A stretch of DNA of 55,255 bases from Longilinea arvoryzae (GTDB lineage: Bacteria > Chloroflexota > Anaerolineae > Anaerolineales > Anaerolineaceae). The stretch is taken from the NCBI RefSeq assembly GCF_001050235.1, contig NZ_DF967972.1, positions 460,269 to 515,523 of the forward strand, in the 5' to 3' direction. The position numbers were made by a program, and so were the translations under genes. Shown here one piece after another: positions 32,407 to 40,762 of the stretch. How positions within the stretch are numbered: the stretch's first letter is position 1; each line of letters begins with the position of its first letter. A model generated the notes under the pieces. The model worked only from the letters and a program-made list of their open reading frames with translations, was not told where the DNA came from and ran no database searches.

Positions 32407-33000
32407 ATGTATTGTATGAGCGCTCAAGAATTGGATCAACCGATGGATGATTTCGATGCCATATGTCGCCTGAAGAACGGCGACATCGGCGGGTTGGAAA
32501 TTTTGGTGACCCGCCACCAACGTAAAGCCATACAAACGGCTTATCTCATCACACACGACGAGCAACTGGCTGAGGATGTTGTACAGGACACGTTTATCCG
32601 CATCTACCGGCGCATCGCCACGTTCGATGAATCGCGCCCGTTCAGACCTTACCTGATGCGCAGCGTGGTCAACGCTGCGCTCAACGCCGGCGAAAAAACT
32701 GAACGTTGGGTGCAGTACGGCAACGGGGCCGATTTGGAAAGCGTGACCAAATTGCTCCTGCAAGTTGCTTCCGCGGAGGAAACTGCGGATCGAGCCCGGC
32801 TCAAACAAGAAGTGGCCGCAGCGCTCGAACATCTGCCGCCGCGCCAGCGCGCCGCCATCGTCCAGCGCTACTACCTGGGCATGAACGAAAAGGAAATGGC
32901 CGAAACACATTCGGTCGCAGCCGGCACGATCAAGTGGCTACTGAGCAACGCACGTGAACACCTGCGCAGTTTACTCGGTGTGGAAAGGAACCTGGAATGA
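32407..33000 (+). CDS. ECF-type RNA polymerase sigma factor (second)
   Basis: Predicted 197-residue sigma-70-family protein. Sigma-2 (about 18-80) has LITHDEQLAEDVVQDTFIRIYR. Sigma-4 (about 137-190) has MNEKEMAETHSVAAGTIKWLL. It is not closely similar to the 10302 factor. There is no Shine-Dalgarno at the ATG used; in-frame ATGs at residues 4 and 13 are alternatives. The stop overlaps the next gene start in an ATGA, the usual sigma/anti-sigma coupling. Confidence 0.92.
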   Translation: MYCMSAQELDQPMDDFDAICRLKNGDIGGLEILVTRHQRKAIQTAYLITHDEQLAEDVVQDTFIRIYRRIATFDESRPFRPYLMRSVVNAALNAGEKTERWVQYGNGADLESVTKLLLQVASAEETADRARLKQEVAAALEHLPPRQRAAIVQRYYLGMNEKEMAETHSVAAGTIKWLLSNAREHLRSLLGVERNLE

Positions 33001-35309
33001 AATCCAATAATCCCTATCTTGTGTTGGAAGAAATCTCCGATGAACATGTGCCGCAGGATGTCAACGTCCTGCCAGATGTTCTGGCGAAAATTCAAAATGG
33101 GAATATGAAGAGCATGAAAACCAAACGAAAAACCAGTCTGACCATCCTGACGTTGATGGCCGCCCTTATCATCGCCCTTCCCGGAACGGTCTTCGGCATG
33201 CGCGCCATGCTGGGCTTCATCCCCGGAATTGGGCTGGTCGAACAGAGCGAGTCCCTGCGAACATTGGCAGAACCGGTCTCCAATACACGAGATGGTTTTA
33301 CACTCACCGTCGAAAACGCGGTGCTCGATTCCGAACACACGCTGATCACCTACAGCGTCGAAGGCCCGTTCGAAGGCGGGGCTGTCCAATCCGACGGCTC
33401 GCTTTCAGACGTCTGCTACGATGCCGCAGAATTAAGGCTCCCCGATGGAACGGTCTATCAGGTCCCGGGAGGTTTCCCGGATGAAACCTGGACGACTGGC
33501 TACCGGGTGCAATATTCCTACCCCGCGCTTCCAGCTACGGTCGATCAGGCCACGCTTTTCCTGACCTGCCTGCATGCGATGCCCGCCGGACAGGGACCGG
33601 AAAATTGGGACATGCCGCTCGCTTTCGTCCCCGGGACGTCAAAGCTCACGGTTTATCCGCTTGACAGCCAAACCGAGCTCCCCGCCGAATCCGAAACGGT
33701 GGGCGCGAACGCCGGCATCAACCTGGCCGTCGACAGCGTCATCCCACTGCCGGATGGACAACAGCTCGTTCAGATCCGCCTGGATTGGCGCAATCGTCCT
33801 GAGATCTCCGGGGTTTCCGTCGACTCGAAAAGCGTAAGCATCTTCGACGCCAACGGGCAGGCGGTTGCCTTCGAACCCTCCAGCGAAGCGACCGATCCGA
33901 ATCGGGAGGATTTGCTGAGCGCCGTGTACGGCTTCAAAACCGCCCCGATCGAAGCCGGCGCGCCGGCCCGGTTCGTGATCGAAGGCGGCGTACAGGTGAA
34001 TTACATCACCTCCGATTATGCCGCCCCCTTTGCAAGCTTCACCTTCGATCCGACTTCCAACCCACAGGCCGATCAGATTTGGGAATTGAACCAGGATCTG
34101 CAAATCGACGGCCGCCAACTGCGTATCCTGTCCGTGGCTGTGACGGAGAAGGAAGGCAACGCCAGCCTGTCCGTAGAGATGACCTCCAGCGATGGCATTG
34201 TCAGCGCAGCCGTTGTCGACCCCCAGCGTCTGCCGGTCAGCGGCGGCGGCAGTGAAAACAACCCGGCCAGCGATTCCGTCCAACCGTTCTGGTCCAGCCT
34301 GAATTATGACGGCGGTCTGCCTGAAGGACCGATCACGGTGGCGATCGTCGGTTATTCCATCCGAATTTCCGGCCCCATGAGCGTGGAATGGACGCCTGCC
34401 GCGGTTGATTCGGCCGCGTCTGCCCTCACCGCGCAGCCCCAGGCGGCCTGCCTGAGCGAAAGCGACTGGCAAGCTGCCCAGACCGGTTCCGTATCCATCC
34501 CGGACGAATTGAACGGGAAGGTACTGTATGAAGCTTACGACACTGAAGCGTCGGCCAATCCCCTGTCGCTGGCCCGCCTGGATGGAAGCCAAAACCAACT
34601 CCTGATCGAAGATGGATCCAATGCTTCCATATCGCCGGATGGCAAGCGGGTGGTGTACACCGACGCCCAGGGCGGCTTGTTCATCTATGATCTTTCGACG
34701 GGCGTCAGCGAACCCATCCCCGGCGCGAGTTCGAACAGCGGCATCGTCCAGCCGTTTTGGTCGCCGGACGGGAAGCAGATTGGCTTCACGGGCACCCCGG
34801 ATGGCAGCAGCCCCAACCTGTACCTGACCAATTTGGATGGCGCAAACCCACGGCTGCTGGCAAACGGAGAAGCGCTGAAATTGATGCAGGGCTGGATGCC
34901 GGACGGGCGCATTCTATACGTGACGATGGATGAGAACGGTCCGGTCCTGAAGCTGATCGATCCGCAAAGCGGAGAGACTCAAACGCTGTTCAACGTACCT
35001 CAACTCACCACGCCCGTCGCGGTTGTGAGCGATGGCGACCGGCTTGCGATCAACTGGCTGGATGAAGCCAGCGGAAAACAGACGCTGTACGTCTTCTCCG
35101 CGGATGGTTCACAGCGCAAAGCCCTGCTGGAATTGAATGCCGAGGCTACTGTTCGCAGCATGCATTGGAGCCCGGACGGCAACTGGCTGCTGATTGACCT
35201 GGCCTGGACCGCCGGCGGCGAGAACACACAAGCATTGGTGAAGGTGGATACGTGCCAGATCGTCCCCGTCACGCACCTGGAAGGCAAGGTGCTGGATTGG
35301 CTGCCGTGA
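32997..35309 (+). CDS. Membrane-anchored DUF4179-like / TolB-propeller protein, putative anti-sigma partner
   Basis: Predicted 770-residue protein, one transmembrane segment at about 47-66. The short cytoplasmic N-terminus (about 45 residues) would contact the sigma factor. The periplasmic or external part opens like DUF4179 proteins (about 75-480: LGFIPGIGLVEQSESLRTLAEP, FTLTVENAVLDSEHTLITYSVEGP). From about 505 it has TolB/WD40-like propeller repeats with SPDGKRVVYTD, WSPDGKQIGFTG and WSPDGNWLLIDL. DUF4179 proteins commonly lie beside sigma factors; here the gene overlaps one by four bases. The fusion of a DUF4179-like sensor with a propeller is unusual. No HxxxCxxC zinc motif is present. 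Confidence 0.82.
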   Translation: MKSNNPYLVLEEISDEHVPQDVNVLPDVLAKIQNGNMKSMKTKRKTSLTILTLMAALIIALPGTVFGMRAMLGFIPGIGLVEQSESLRTLAEPVSNTRDGFTLTVENAVLDSEHTLITYSVEGPFEGGAVQSDGSLSDVCYDAAELRLPDGTVYQVPGGFPDETWTTGYRVQYSYPALPATVDQATLFLTCLHAMPAGQGPENWDMPLAFVPGTSKLTVYPLDSQTELPAESETVGANAGINLAVDSVIPLPDGQQLVQIRLDWRNRPEISGVSVDSKSVSIFDANGQAVAFEPSSEATDPNREDLLSAVYGFKTAPIEAGAPARFVIEGGVQVNYITSDYAAPFASFTFDPTSNPQADQIWELNQDLQIDGRQLRILSVAVTEKEGNASLSVEMTSSDGIVSAAVVDPQRLPVSGGGSENNPASDSVQPFWSSLNYDGGLPEGPITVAIVGYSIRISGPMSVEWTPAAVDSAASALTAQPQAACLSESDWQAAQTGSVSIPDELNGKVLYEAYDTEASANPLSLARLDGSQNQLLIEDGSNASISPDGKRVVYTDAQGGLFIYDLSTGVSEPIPGASSNSGIVQPFWSPDGKQIGFTGTPDGSSPNLYLTNLDGANPRLLANGEALKLMQGWMPDGRILYVTMDENGPVLKLIDPQSGETQTLFNVPQLTTPVAVVSDGDRLAINWLDEASGKQTLYVFSADGSQRKALLELNAEATVRSMHWSPDGNWLLIDLAWTAGGENTQALVKVDTCQIVPVTHLEGKVLDWLP

Positions 35310-35380
35310 AAGGCCGTTCCACATGCCATAAAGGTCTTCTTACGGCTCTGACCTAAACTCCGAAAAGAGCCTAAATTGCA

Positions 35381-35412
35381 AGCGCCTCAGCCAGAAGTTC
35401 GGCTGAGGCGCT
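35381..35412 (+). terminator. Strong intrinsic terminator of the second sigma operon
   Basis: Perfect 12-bp stem AGCGCCTCAGCC/GGCTGAGGCGCT around an eight-base loop, followed by TTTTTCTTATTTT. It lies 72 bp after the propeller-gene stop. Confidence 0.95.
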
Positions 35413-35475
35413 TTTTCTTATTTTATGTGGGCAATTCAAAACAGGGAAACGCGGAATGCTTCTCCCCCTGAACGA

Positions 35476-36738
35476 TTAACCTTCCATGAAGGGGTTCTTG
35501 TAAACGCGGAACTGCTTTGGAATCTGGTCGCCGCCGTCCCATACCACGCGCCGGTAATCATCCGGATCGGTATTGCGCTCGGAGTTGACAAGCAGCACCC
35601 GGCTGTTGGCGTCCAATCCCAGGGCCTCGCGGATGGGCCGATAACGGTCCAGTTCCATGATGAACATCAAAGCGCCCAACGAAACCGCGCCCGATTCGCC
35701 GGCGATGATGTATGGATCGCCGTGGAGCGGGACGCCGCCCACGCGCATGCCCTTGGCGGACACGTAATCCGGGCACTTGACGAAACCATCCGCGCAGTCA
35801 TACAGCACGTCCCAGGCGATCGGGTTGGGGTCGCCGCACGCCAGGCCGGCCATGATGGTGTTCAGGTCGCCGGTGAAGGAATGCGGCTTGCCGTCGCCGA
35901 CTTCCATCGAATGGAACAGGCAGGCTGCCCGGTCGGGCTCGACCACCACCATTTTGGGGCGCGCCGGGGCGAACAGGCTGGCGTAAAAGCCAAAGGCCGA
36001 AGCCGCCAGCGATCCCACGCCGGCCTGCATGAAGATGTGGGTCGGGCAGAACTCGCCCATGGAGACGAGCTGCTGTTGAATTTCTGAATACAGGGTGGTG
36101 TAGCCCTGCATGACCCACACCGGAATTTCCTCATAGCCTTCCCACGAGGTATCCGAAACGACCTGCCAGCCGTTCTTTTGGGCGTCCTCGTTCACCTGGC
36201 GCACGGCGTCGTCATAGGTGCCGTCGATGACCTTTACCTGGGCGCCGTTCTGGGCGATGGCGTTGATACGCGCTTCGGAGGTGAATTTGTGAACGTAGAT
36301 GATGGATTTGAAGCCCAACTGGGTGGCCGCCCAGGCCACGCCGCGTCCGTGATTACCGTCCGTGGCCGCGGCGAAGGTGATGTCGCCCACCATTTTGCGA
36401 ACTTCGGGCTTGTTCAGGTCGGCGAACGTAAATCCTTCCGGATTACCGATGCGCTTCAGGATGGTCTGATAGATGGCATACGAACCGCCCAGGACTTTGA
36501 AGGAGCCCAGGCTCAGGCGGTCGGCTTCGTCTTTCACCCACAATTTCCCGATGCCGATCATCGAGGCCAGCCGGTTGAGGCTTTTCAACGGGGTGACATG
36601 GTAAGCCGGGATGTGGGTATGGAATGCGCGAGTTTTTTCGGCAATCCCTGCAGGAAAATATCTCGCCACGGCCGGGCTGTGGCGGATGGTTGCCGCGCGA
36701 GGGTTTGCAATCCAGGAAATGGGTTCAGGGGTTGTCAT
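35476..36738 (-). CDS. dpaL: Diaminopropionate ammonia-lyase
   Basis: Predicted 420-residue PLP enzyme of fold type II. It cleaves 2,3-diaminopropionate to pyruvate and two ammonia. The PLP lysine is Lys81 in LGSFKVLGGSYA, equivalent to the E. coli YgeX site. The AATDGNHGRGVAWAA block and the QAGVGSLAASAFGFY phosphate-binding stretch are specific to this family rather than to threonine dehydratase. The ATG at 36738 is poorly supported by a ribosome site; a TTG four codons upstream is less likely. It stands alone; a GntR-type box sits in its promoter. A catabolic role in diaminopropionate use fits. Confidence 0.92.
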   Translation of the reverse strand: MTTPEPISWIANPRAATIRHSPAVARYFPAGIAEKTRAFHTHIPAYHVTPLKSLNRLASMIGIGKLWVKDEADRLSLGSFKVLGGSYAIYQTILKRIGNPEGFTFADLNKPEVRKMVGDITFAAATDGNHGRGVAWAATQLGFKSIIYVHKFTSEARINAIAQNGAQVKVIDGTYDDAVRQVNEDAQKNGWQVVSDTSWEGYEEIPVWVMQGYTTLYSEIQQQLVSMGEFCPTHIFMQAGVGSLAASAFGFYASLFAPARPKMVVVEPDRAACLFHSMEVGDGKPHSFTGDLNTIMAGLACGDPNPIAWDVLYDCADGFVKCPDYVSAKGMRVGGVPLHGDPYIIAGESGAVSLGALMFIMELDRYRPIREALGLDANSRVLLVNSERNTDPDDYRRVVWDGGDQIPKQFRVYKNPFMEG

Positions 36739-36786
36739 GACAATCACCAAAAAAGTATATTTCTCCCCCGGAGAGGAGATGAGCCC

Positions 36787-36815
36787 ATTATATCAGTTGT
36801 CTGACAATTAAACGA
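36787..36815 (-). promoter_or_regulatory. dpaL promoter with a GntR/FCD-type operator
   Basis: A -10 TATAAT lies at 36792-36787 on the minus strand. Between it and the weak -35 region is TTGTCTGACAA (36797-36807), which fits the TNGTNNNACNA consensus of FadR/FCD-subfamily GntR regulators. No GntR gene lies in the window. Confidence 0.45.
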
Positions 36816-36874
36816 GTGACTGAACTCACCACTCGCGTCCTCTTCGACACTCGCCGGCGCGCCACCCTTCCATC

Positions 36875-37849
36875 CTATCCCGGGATCGTCTTTCCGGCCG
36901 GCCAATCCCGGCGGTTTTTGAAAAATGCAAATGCCAATAACCCGGTTTGCACGGCGCTGGCCAGCAGGACGATCCATAGAATCTCGGTGTACCCGCCGAT
37001 GAGTGTGAACAAAATATCCGAAAGATGCAAAACGGTGGGAAAGACGAAGACCGGCAGGTCATGGACCGTCCAGGGTCCGGTCGTTCTTCCGCGCCACAGG
37101 AAAATCAGCAGCCCGGCCGGCAGCGCCAGGTGAAACGCCAGCAGGATCCATTCGATCGAACCGCCTTTTTGGAAGACCGGTCCCAGCCACAGCAACAGGC
37201 TCGAGATCGGGCTGATCATCAGCAGCAGCGCGGCGATCATCGAGAGAAACGGATACACATAACCAACGCCGGGTTTGTAGCCCGATTTGCGATACCACCA
37301 GCGCCCCACCAGCAGACAGGCAGAACCGTACAGCATGATCAGCATCCACCCGGGGAAGTTGAAGACCGGGATGTTCAGGATGTTGACGTTCGTGGATGGA
37401 TTGATCAACCAGTTCCAGCGTCCCGAGGTCACGCCCGCAGTGGTGAACACCTGGCGGATCGCCAGCGGATCGAGTGAAAAATCCTGCAGCATGCCCAACA
37501 AACCGATGATGGGCGGTTTGGTCCAGGCCGGCAGCGTTGTCTTCTCCAGAAACCAGAAGCCGGTGATCAAGACACAGGCTTCGATGATCGGCACCGCCGC
37601 CGGTACAAAACCGATCATGACCAGCGAGCGCCCGTACGAGTAAAGGCCCATTACAATTGCGGCGTTCTCATAGACGGACGCATACAGAAAAATGAAGGCA
37701 AACAATTCGAGCAATACGACGACGGGGTGCTTTTCGCGCCGGATGACGAACGCCAGCACAAATAGAAACAGCCCGAGGGCGATGATATCCTGAACGAGCC
37801 AGGGTAGCGGAAAGGGTTCAACGAAGAGGTAGTCAAGAACGTTTTTCAT
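36875..37849 (-). CDS. CruF/DUF422-like carotenoid-biosynthesis-type membrane protein
   Basis: Predicted 324-residue protein with about nine transmembrane helices. The blocks YENAAIVMGLYSYGR, VPAAVPIIEACVLITG, LQDFSLDPLAIRQVF and NFPGWMLIMLYGSACL follow the order of the DUF422/CruF family (carotenoid 1,2-hydratase-like), including its aspartate-rich DFSLDPLA and the NFPGW-like motif. The assignment is by eye, and no other carotenoid gene lies in the window, so the reaction is unconfirmed. It is divergent from a TetR gene that may control it. Confidence 0.6.
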   Translation of the reverse strand: MKNVLDYLFVEPFPLPWLVQDIIALGLFLFVLAFVIRREKHPVVVLLELFAFIFLYASVYENAAIVMGLYSYGRSLVMIGFVPAAVPIIEACVLITGFWFLEKTTLPAWTKPPIIGLLGMLQDFSLDPLAIRQVFTTAGVTSGRWNWLINPSTNVNILNIPVFNFPGWMLIMLYGSACLLVGRWWYRKSGYKPGVGYVYPFLSMIAALLLMISPISSLLLWLGPVFQKGGSIEWILLAFHLALPAGLLIFLWRGRTTGPWTVHDLPVFVFPTVLHLSDILFTLIGGYTEILWIVLLASAVQTGLLAFAFFKNRRDWPAGKTIPG

Positions 37850-37990
37850 GTCGTTTTCCTGGAATCAGTCGGGGGGTGTGTAATGAGATAATCAACAGGC
37901 TGTCTATTATCTGGATTATAATGGTGCCAGGCAAAACAAGATCGACATGAAAATCGAAAATGTTGATTAGTTGAAAAATCCAGGATTTCG

Positions 37991-38584
37991 ATGAGCGTAT
38001 CCGATTCCGACCCGCGTACGATCCGCACCCGCAACCGGCTGCGGGAGGCCATGTTGAAGCTGGCCTCCGAGAAAAGCTTCGCCAGCCTGTCCATTCAGGA
38101 CGTCACCCGCCAGGCAGGCCTGAACCGCACCACGTTTTATCTGCACTACTCGGGGCTGCACGAACTGCTCGAAGACTGCGCCCGAACGCTGTTCGAACAG
38201 ATGCGCGCCGAGATCTACGCCAATCCGATCCCCGCCGTCCAACGCGACCCGGCTTACCTGGCGCCGTACGCCGAAAGCGTATTTCGCCACCTGGAGCAGC
38301 ACGAGAAATTCTACCGGGCCATGCTCGGTAAACACGGCGACCCGTTATTTCGCGGATTGTTCCAGGAAATGCTGTCCGAATTGATCTTCGAGCCCATCAC
38401 GGAGCGCAAGGCAAGCGGCGAAACCGATCCCCATCTTGAGATGACCCTGCGCTTCTTCAGCGCGGGCTTTGCCGGCGTGGCCGCCTGGTGGCTGGAGAAG
38501 GGCAAACCCATCTCCGTTCAGGAGGCAGCCCTGCTGATTGTGCGCAGCATCCTGCCGGATTACCTGCGCCTGATGAACGATTGA
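37991..38584 (+). CDS. TetR-family regulator (AcrR-like)
   Basis: Predicted 197-residue regulator. The N-terminal HTH is SIQDVTRQAGLNRTTFYLHYSGLHELLE (about 33-60), typical of the TetR subgroup with the C-terminal TetR_C_7-like domain. CAGGAT precedes the ATG. It is divergent from the CruF-like gene across 141 bp that contain a plus-strand TATAAT (37917-37922) and ATCAACA/TGTTGAT arms; the operator is not certain. Confidence 0.9.
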   Translation: MSVSDSDPRTIRTRNRLREAMLKLASEKSFASLSIQDVTRQAGLNRTTFYLHYSGLHELLEDCARTLFEQMRAEIYANPIPAVQRDPAYLAPYAESVFRHLEQHEKFYRAMLGKHGDPLFRGLFQEMLSELIFEPITERKASGETDPHLEMTLRFFSAGFAGVAAWWLEKGKPISVQEAALLIVRSILPDYLRLMND

Positions 38585-38600
38585 TGCCCGGAAACGAGGA

Positions 38601-39185
38601 TCATCGGATCGCGCCTGGACCGGCCAGCAGCTCCGCAAATCGACCGGCGGAGGGTGGACTCAGACGATAAATTCCATGCAGCCCGATCACGCTTTTCAGG
38701 CGTCCGTCCACGATGTGCCGGAGTCCTCTTTCCCGCTTCTGTGAACGAAAACGGATTTGTTCGAGCATGGCTGCCGGCACAGCCACATCCAGACGAATTG
38801 GCAAGCTGTCTTCACCCAGAATGACCTCATCGGTACAGGACGGCGCAAAAATGCGCTTTTCCGGATGAAGCTTCAGATAATTTTCAAAGGTGAAACTATC
38901 CCAGGCGCTTCGTTCGCAGCCGGCAAAGACCCCGGGGAAACTTTGGATGTATTCCGCCAGCGGCAGAATGGTTTTGACTTGCATGCGGGTGAGGATGTAT
39001 AGGATCCCTTTATTGACCCATACCGGGTAGATGTAATCCCCGGTTTTAACCCCGGCACGCCTGAAACCCGGCTCTGAAGTGTGCGGACCGCCAAACAAAG
39101 TATCGAACGTCGTTCCCACAAGATTGAACTGGCGGAGCAGCGCGCATCGATCTTTCGTCCAGAGCGTTGTAAACGAGTCTGACAT
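38601..39185 (-). CDS. Hypothetical soluble protein
   Basis: Predicted 194-residue cytoplasmic protein, not recognised. It contains DYIYPVWVNKGILYILTRMQVK, an aromatic beta-rich stretch, followed by a loop with KRIFAPSCTDEVILGE and a C-terminal basic segment (RFRSQKRERGLRHIVDG). It has no signal or membrane segment. The ATG at 39185 is preferred over a TTG five codons upstream. It ends close to the convergent TetR gene. Confidence 0.6.
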   Translation of the reverse strand: MSDSFTTLWTKDRCALLRQFNLVGTTFDTLFGGPHTSEPGFRRAGVKTGDYIYPVWVNKGILYILTRMQVKTILPLAEYIQSFPGVFAGCERSAWDSFTFENYLKLHPEKRIFAPSCTDEVILGEDSLPIRLDVAVPAAMLEQIRFRSQKRERGLRHIVDGRLKSVIGLHGIYRLSPPSAGRFAELLAGPGAIR

Positions 39186-39276
39186 CGAATTCACTCTCAA
39201 GATGGTTCGGATTCCCTCGATCCGGAAATGATCCGCGCAGCCCGCTTTTCCGGAGGATCTTCTGCCCGGCGCGCGC

Positions 39277-39687
39277 TCATCCGATGGCCGGTTTCAGGGT
39301 CAGCCCGTAGAGCACGCCCAGAACCAGCATCTCGGCCAACCCGGCGGCCAGGCTGTACAGCAGCGTTTTCAAGGGCACTTTGAACATCACCCACTGCGAC
39401 GCCGCCGACATGATCCCCCGAAAGAACCAGGCCAGCCCGGCAAAGCTGATGCCTTTGACCAGGCCGGTCGCGCCCGGCAGGCTGTTATAAAGCAGCAGAA
39501 ACAAGCCGGCCATGACGAACCCGTAGACGAGGTCGATTCCAACGCCAATCCGGGGATTGAGCGACGTTCGCGCGATGGGTTGGTAGACCTCGAACAGCCT
39601 GCGCGCCAGGGGATTGGCGTTGATCACCCCGTCCAGGACCCCGAACAGGATTCCGCTGAGGATGCTGACGATTAGGTAGGTAACCAT
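39277..39687 (-). CDS. Small integral membrane protein of unknown function
   Basis: Predicted 136-residue protein with four membrane segments (about 3-20, 48-68, 80-96 and 105-130). The DGVINANPLARRLFEVYQP block between the first two resembles uncharacterised Chloroflexota membrane proteins, from memory only. AGGAGG precedes the ATG by eight bases. It lies just downstream of the DUF2785 gene on the same strand. Confidence 0.65.
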   Translation of the reverse strand: MVTYLIVSILSGILFGVLDGVINANPLARRLFEVYQPIARTSLNPRIGVGIDLVYGFVMAGLFLLLYNSLPGATGLVKGISFAGLAWFFRGIMSAASQWVMFKVPLKTLLYSLAAGLAEMLVLGVLYGLTLKPAIG

Positions 39688-39714
39688 TGGCCTGACCTCC
39701 TGTCTTCGCAGAAC

Positions 39715-40569
39715 TCAATCCGCGCTCCGGTTGGCGTAGGGATTGATGCGGAAGAGCGCGCGATCGATGGCCTCGCTTAAGAACCGATCCGGAAACGTCC
39801 ACTGCAGCCTGAAATACAAGGACTGCAGGAAATTCTTGACGTTCGCGCGCAGAATGAATTTCTGCGGCGGCGACTCAACCTCGCGAACCGTATCCGCGAA
39901 GGCGTGCACCCATTCGGCCAGGGCCGCGTCCGGCAGAATCTGGCGCCGCAGAATCGAGAGCACCGCCGTAGCCAGGCGCTCCTCCTCGCCGAAGGCGTAG
40001 ATCCGCTCCGGGTCGCAGATCACGGCGCGGACGGCAGCCAGGAGCTCGCCCAGGTCGGCCGCGCCCATCTCGGGGCAGCGCGCCAGTTCCTCCAGCGCGT
40101 CGGCGGCGTGCGCTACCGCGTGCGCCCAGCCCGGGCCTTCCACGAAACCGCGATGATCCAGCTCCTCATGCAGGAAGCGCAGCACGCCGTCCTTGATCCC
40201 GGCCACCTCCGCCGGCGCAAGGAAGGGCCGGGCGCGGTGCCGGTGGAGGATCAGCGGCAGCAGCAGAACCGAAAACGAGCGCCGGAAAACCGAATCGGCG
40301 CCCGTTTCGCCGATGCGGTGGAACATGTGGCGGTCATCGAGCGCCGTTTGCAGGATGAGACGCAGCGCGTCCTCCCCCAGGCAATCGTCGACCGTAACCC
40401 AGGTGGCCAGGGCGGAATAGATCAGGTCGTCGCGCAGCTCGCTATCCAGCGAGCCGTTGTGCTCGAGCATGTCCGTCACCAGCGCCGCAGCGGCTGCCGG
40501 GTCGGCGCAGTGAAAATCGTTTTGAGCGAATGGAATGAGTTTTTCTTTGAGTTGATTTTCGTCCAGCAT
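39715..40569 (-). CDS. DUF2785 family protein
   Basis: Predicted 284-residue, mainly helical, soluble protein. MLDENQLKEKLIPFAQNDF, the DDRHMFHRIGETGADSVFRRSFS block and the GWAHAVAHAADALEELA block match DUF2785, a family of unknown function. The frame is open for 82 further codons upstream, but those run through the palindromic repeat field and have no family match; the ATG at 40569 has GGGGA upstream. It starts a two-gene unit with the 136-residue membrane protein. Confidence 0.85.
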   Translation of the reverse strand: MLDENQLKEKLIPFAQNDFHCADPAAAAALVTDMLEHNGSLDSELRDDLIYSALATWVTVDDCLGEDALRLILQTALDDRHMFHRIGETGADSVFRRSFSVLLLPLILHRHRARPFLAPAEVAGIKDGVLRFLHEELDHRGFVEGPGWAHAVAHAADALEELARCPEMGAADLGELLAAVRAVICDPERIYAFGEEERLATAVLSILRRQILPDAALAEWVHAFADTVREVESPPQKFILRANVKNFLQSLYFRLQWTFPDRFLSEAIDRALFRINPYANRSAD

Positions 40570-40636
40570 GGTTTTCCCCGTGGGAGAGGTGTACGGAGTG
40601 TCATCCCTATTATGGCATAAACCGCAAGCGCCCGTA

Positions 40637-40740
40637 GCGGTCGAACGATGTGTCGACCTGCCAGCGCCGTACCGGCCAACCTTCCACCGCCGTAGCGGTC
40701 GACCTATGTGTCGACCGGCTTGTCGACCTGCGTGTCGACC
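40637..40740. repeat. GTCGAC-palindrome repeat cluster
   Basis: TGTCGACC occurs at 40651, 40709, 40721 and 40733; the last three are 12 bp apart. GGTCGAC-CTATGT-GTCGACC (40697-40716) is a perfect seven-pair hairpin whose complement has loop ACATAG, as in the GCGGAC hairpins near 4 kb. The field lies between the divergent-side 5' end of the DUF2785 gene and the 3' end of the DUF72 gene. No gene is recognisable in it. Confidence 0.8.
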
Positions 40741-40762
40741 TGCCGCCGCCGTGATCCAATCC

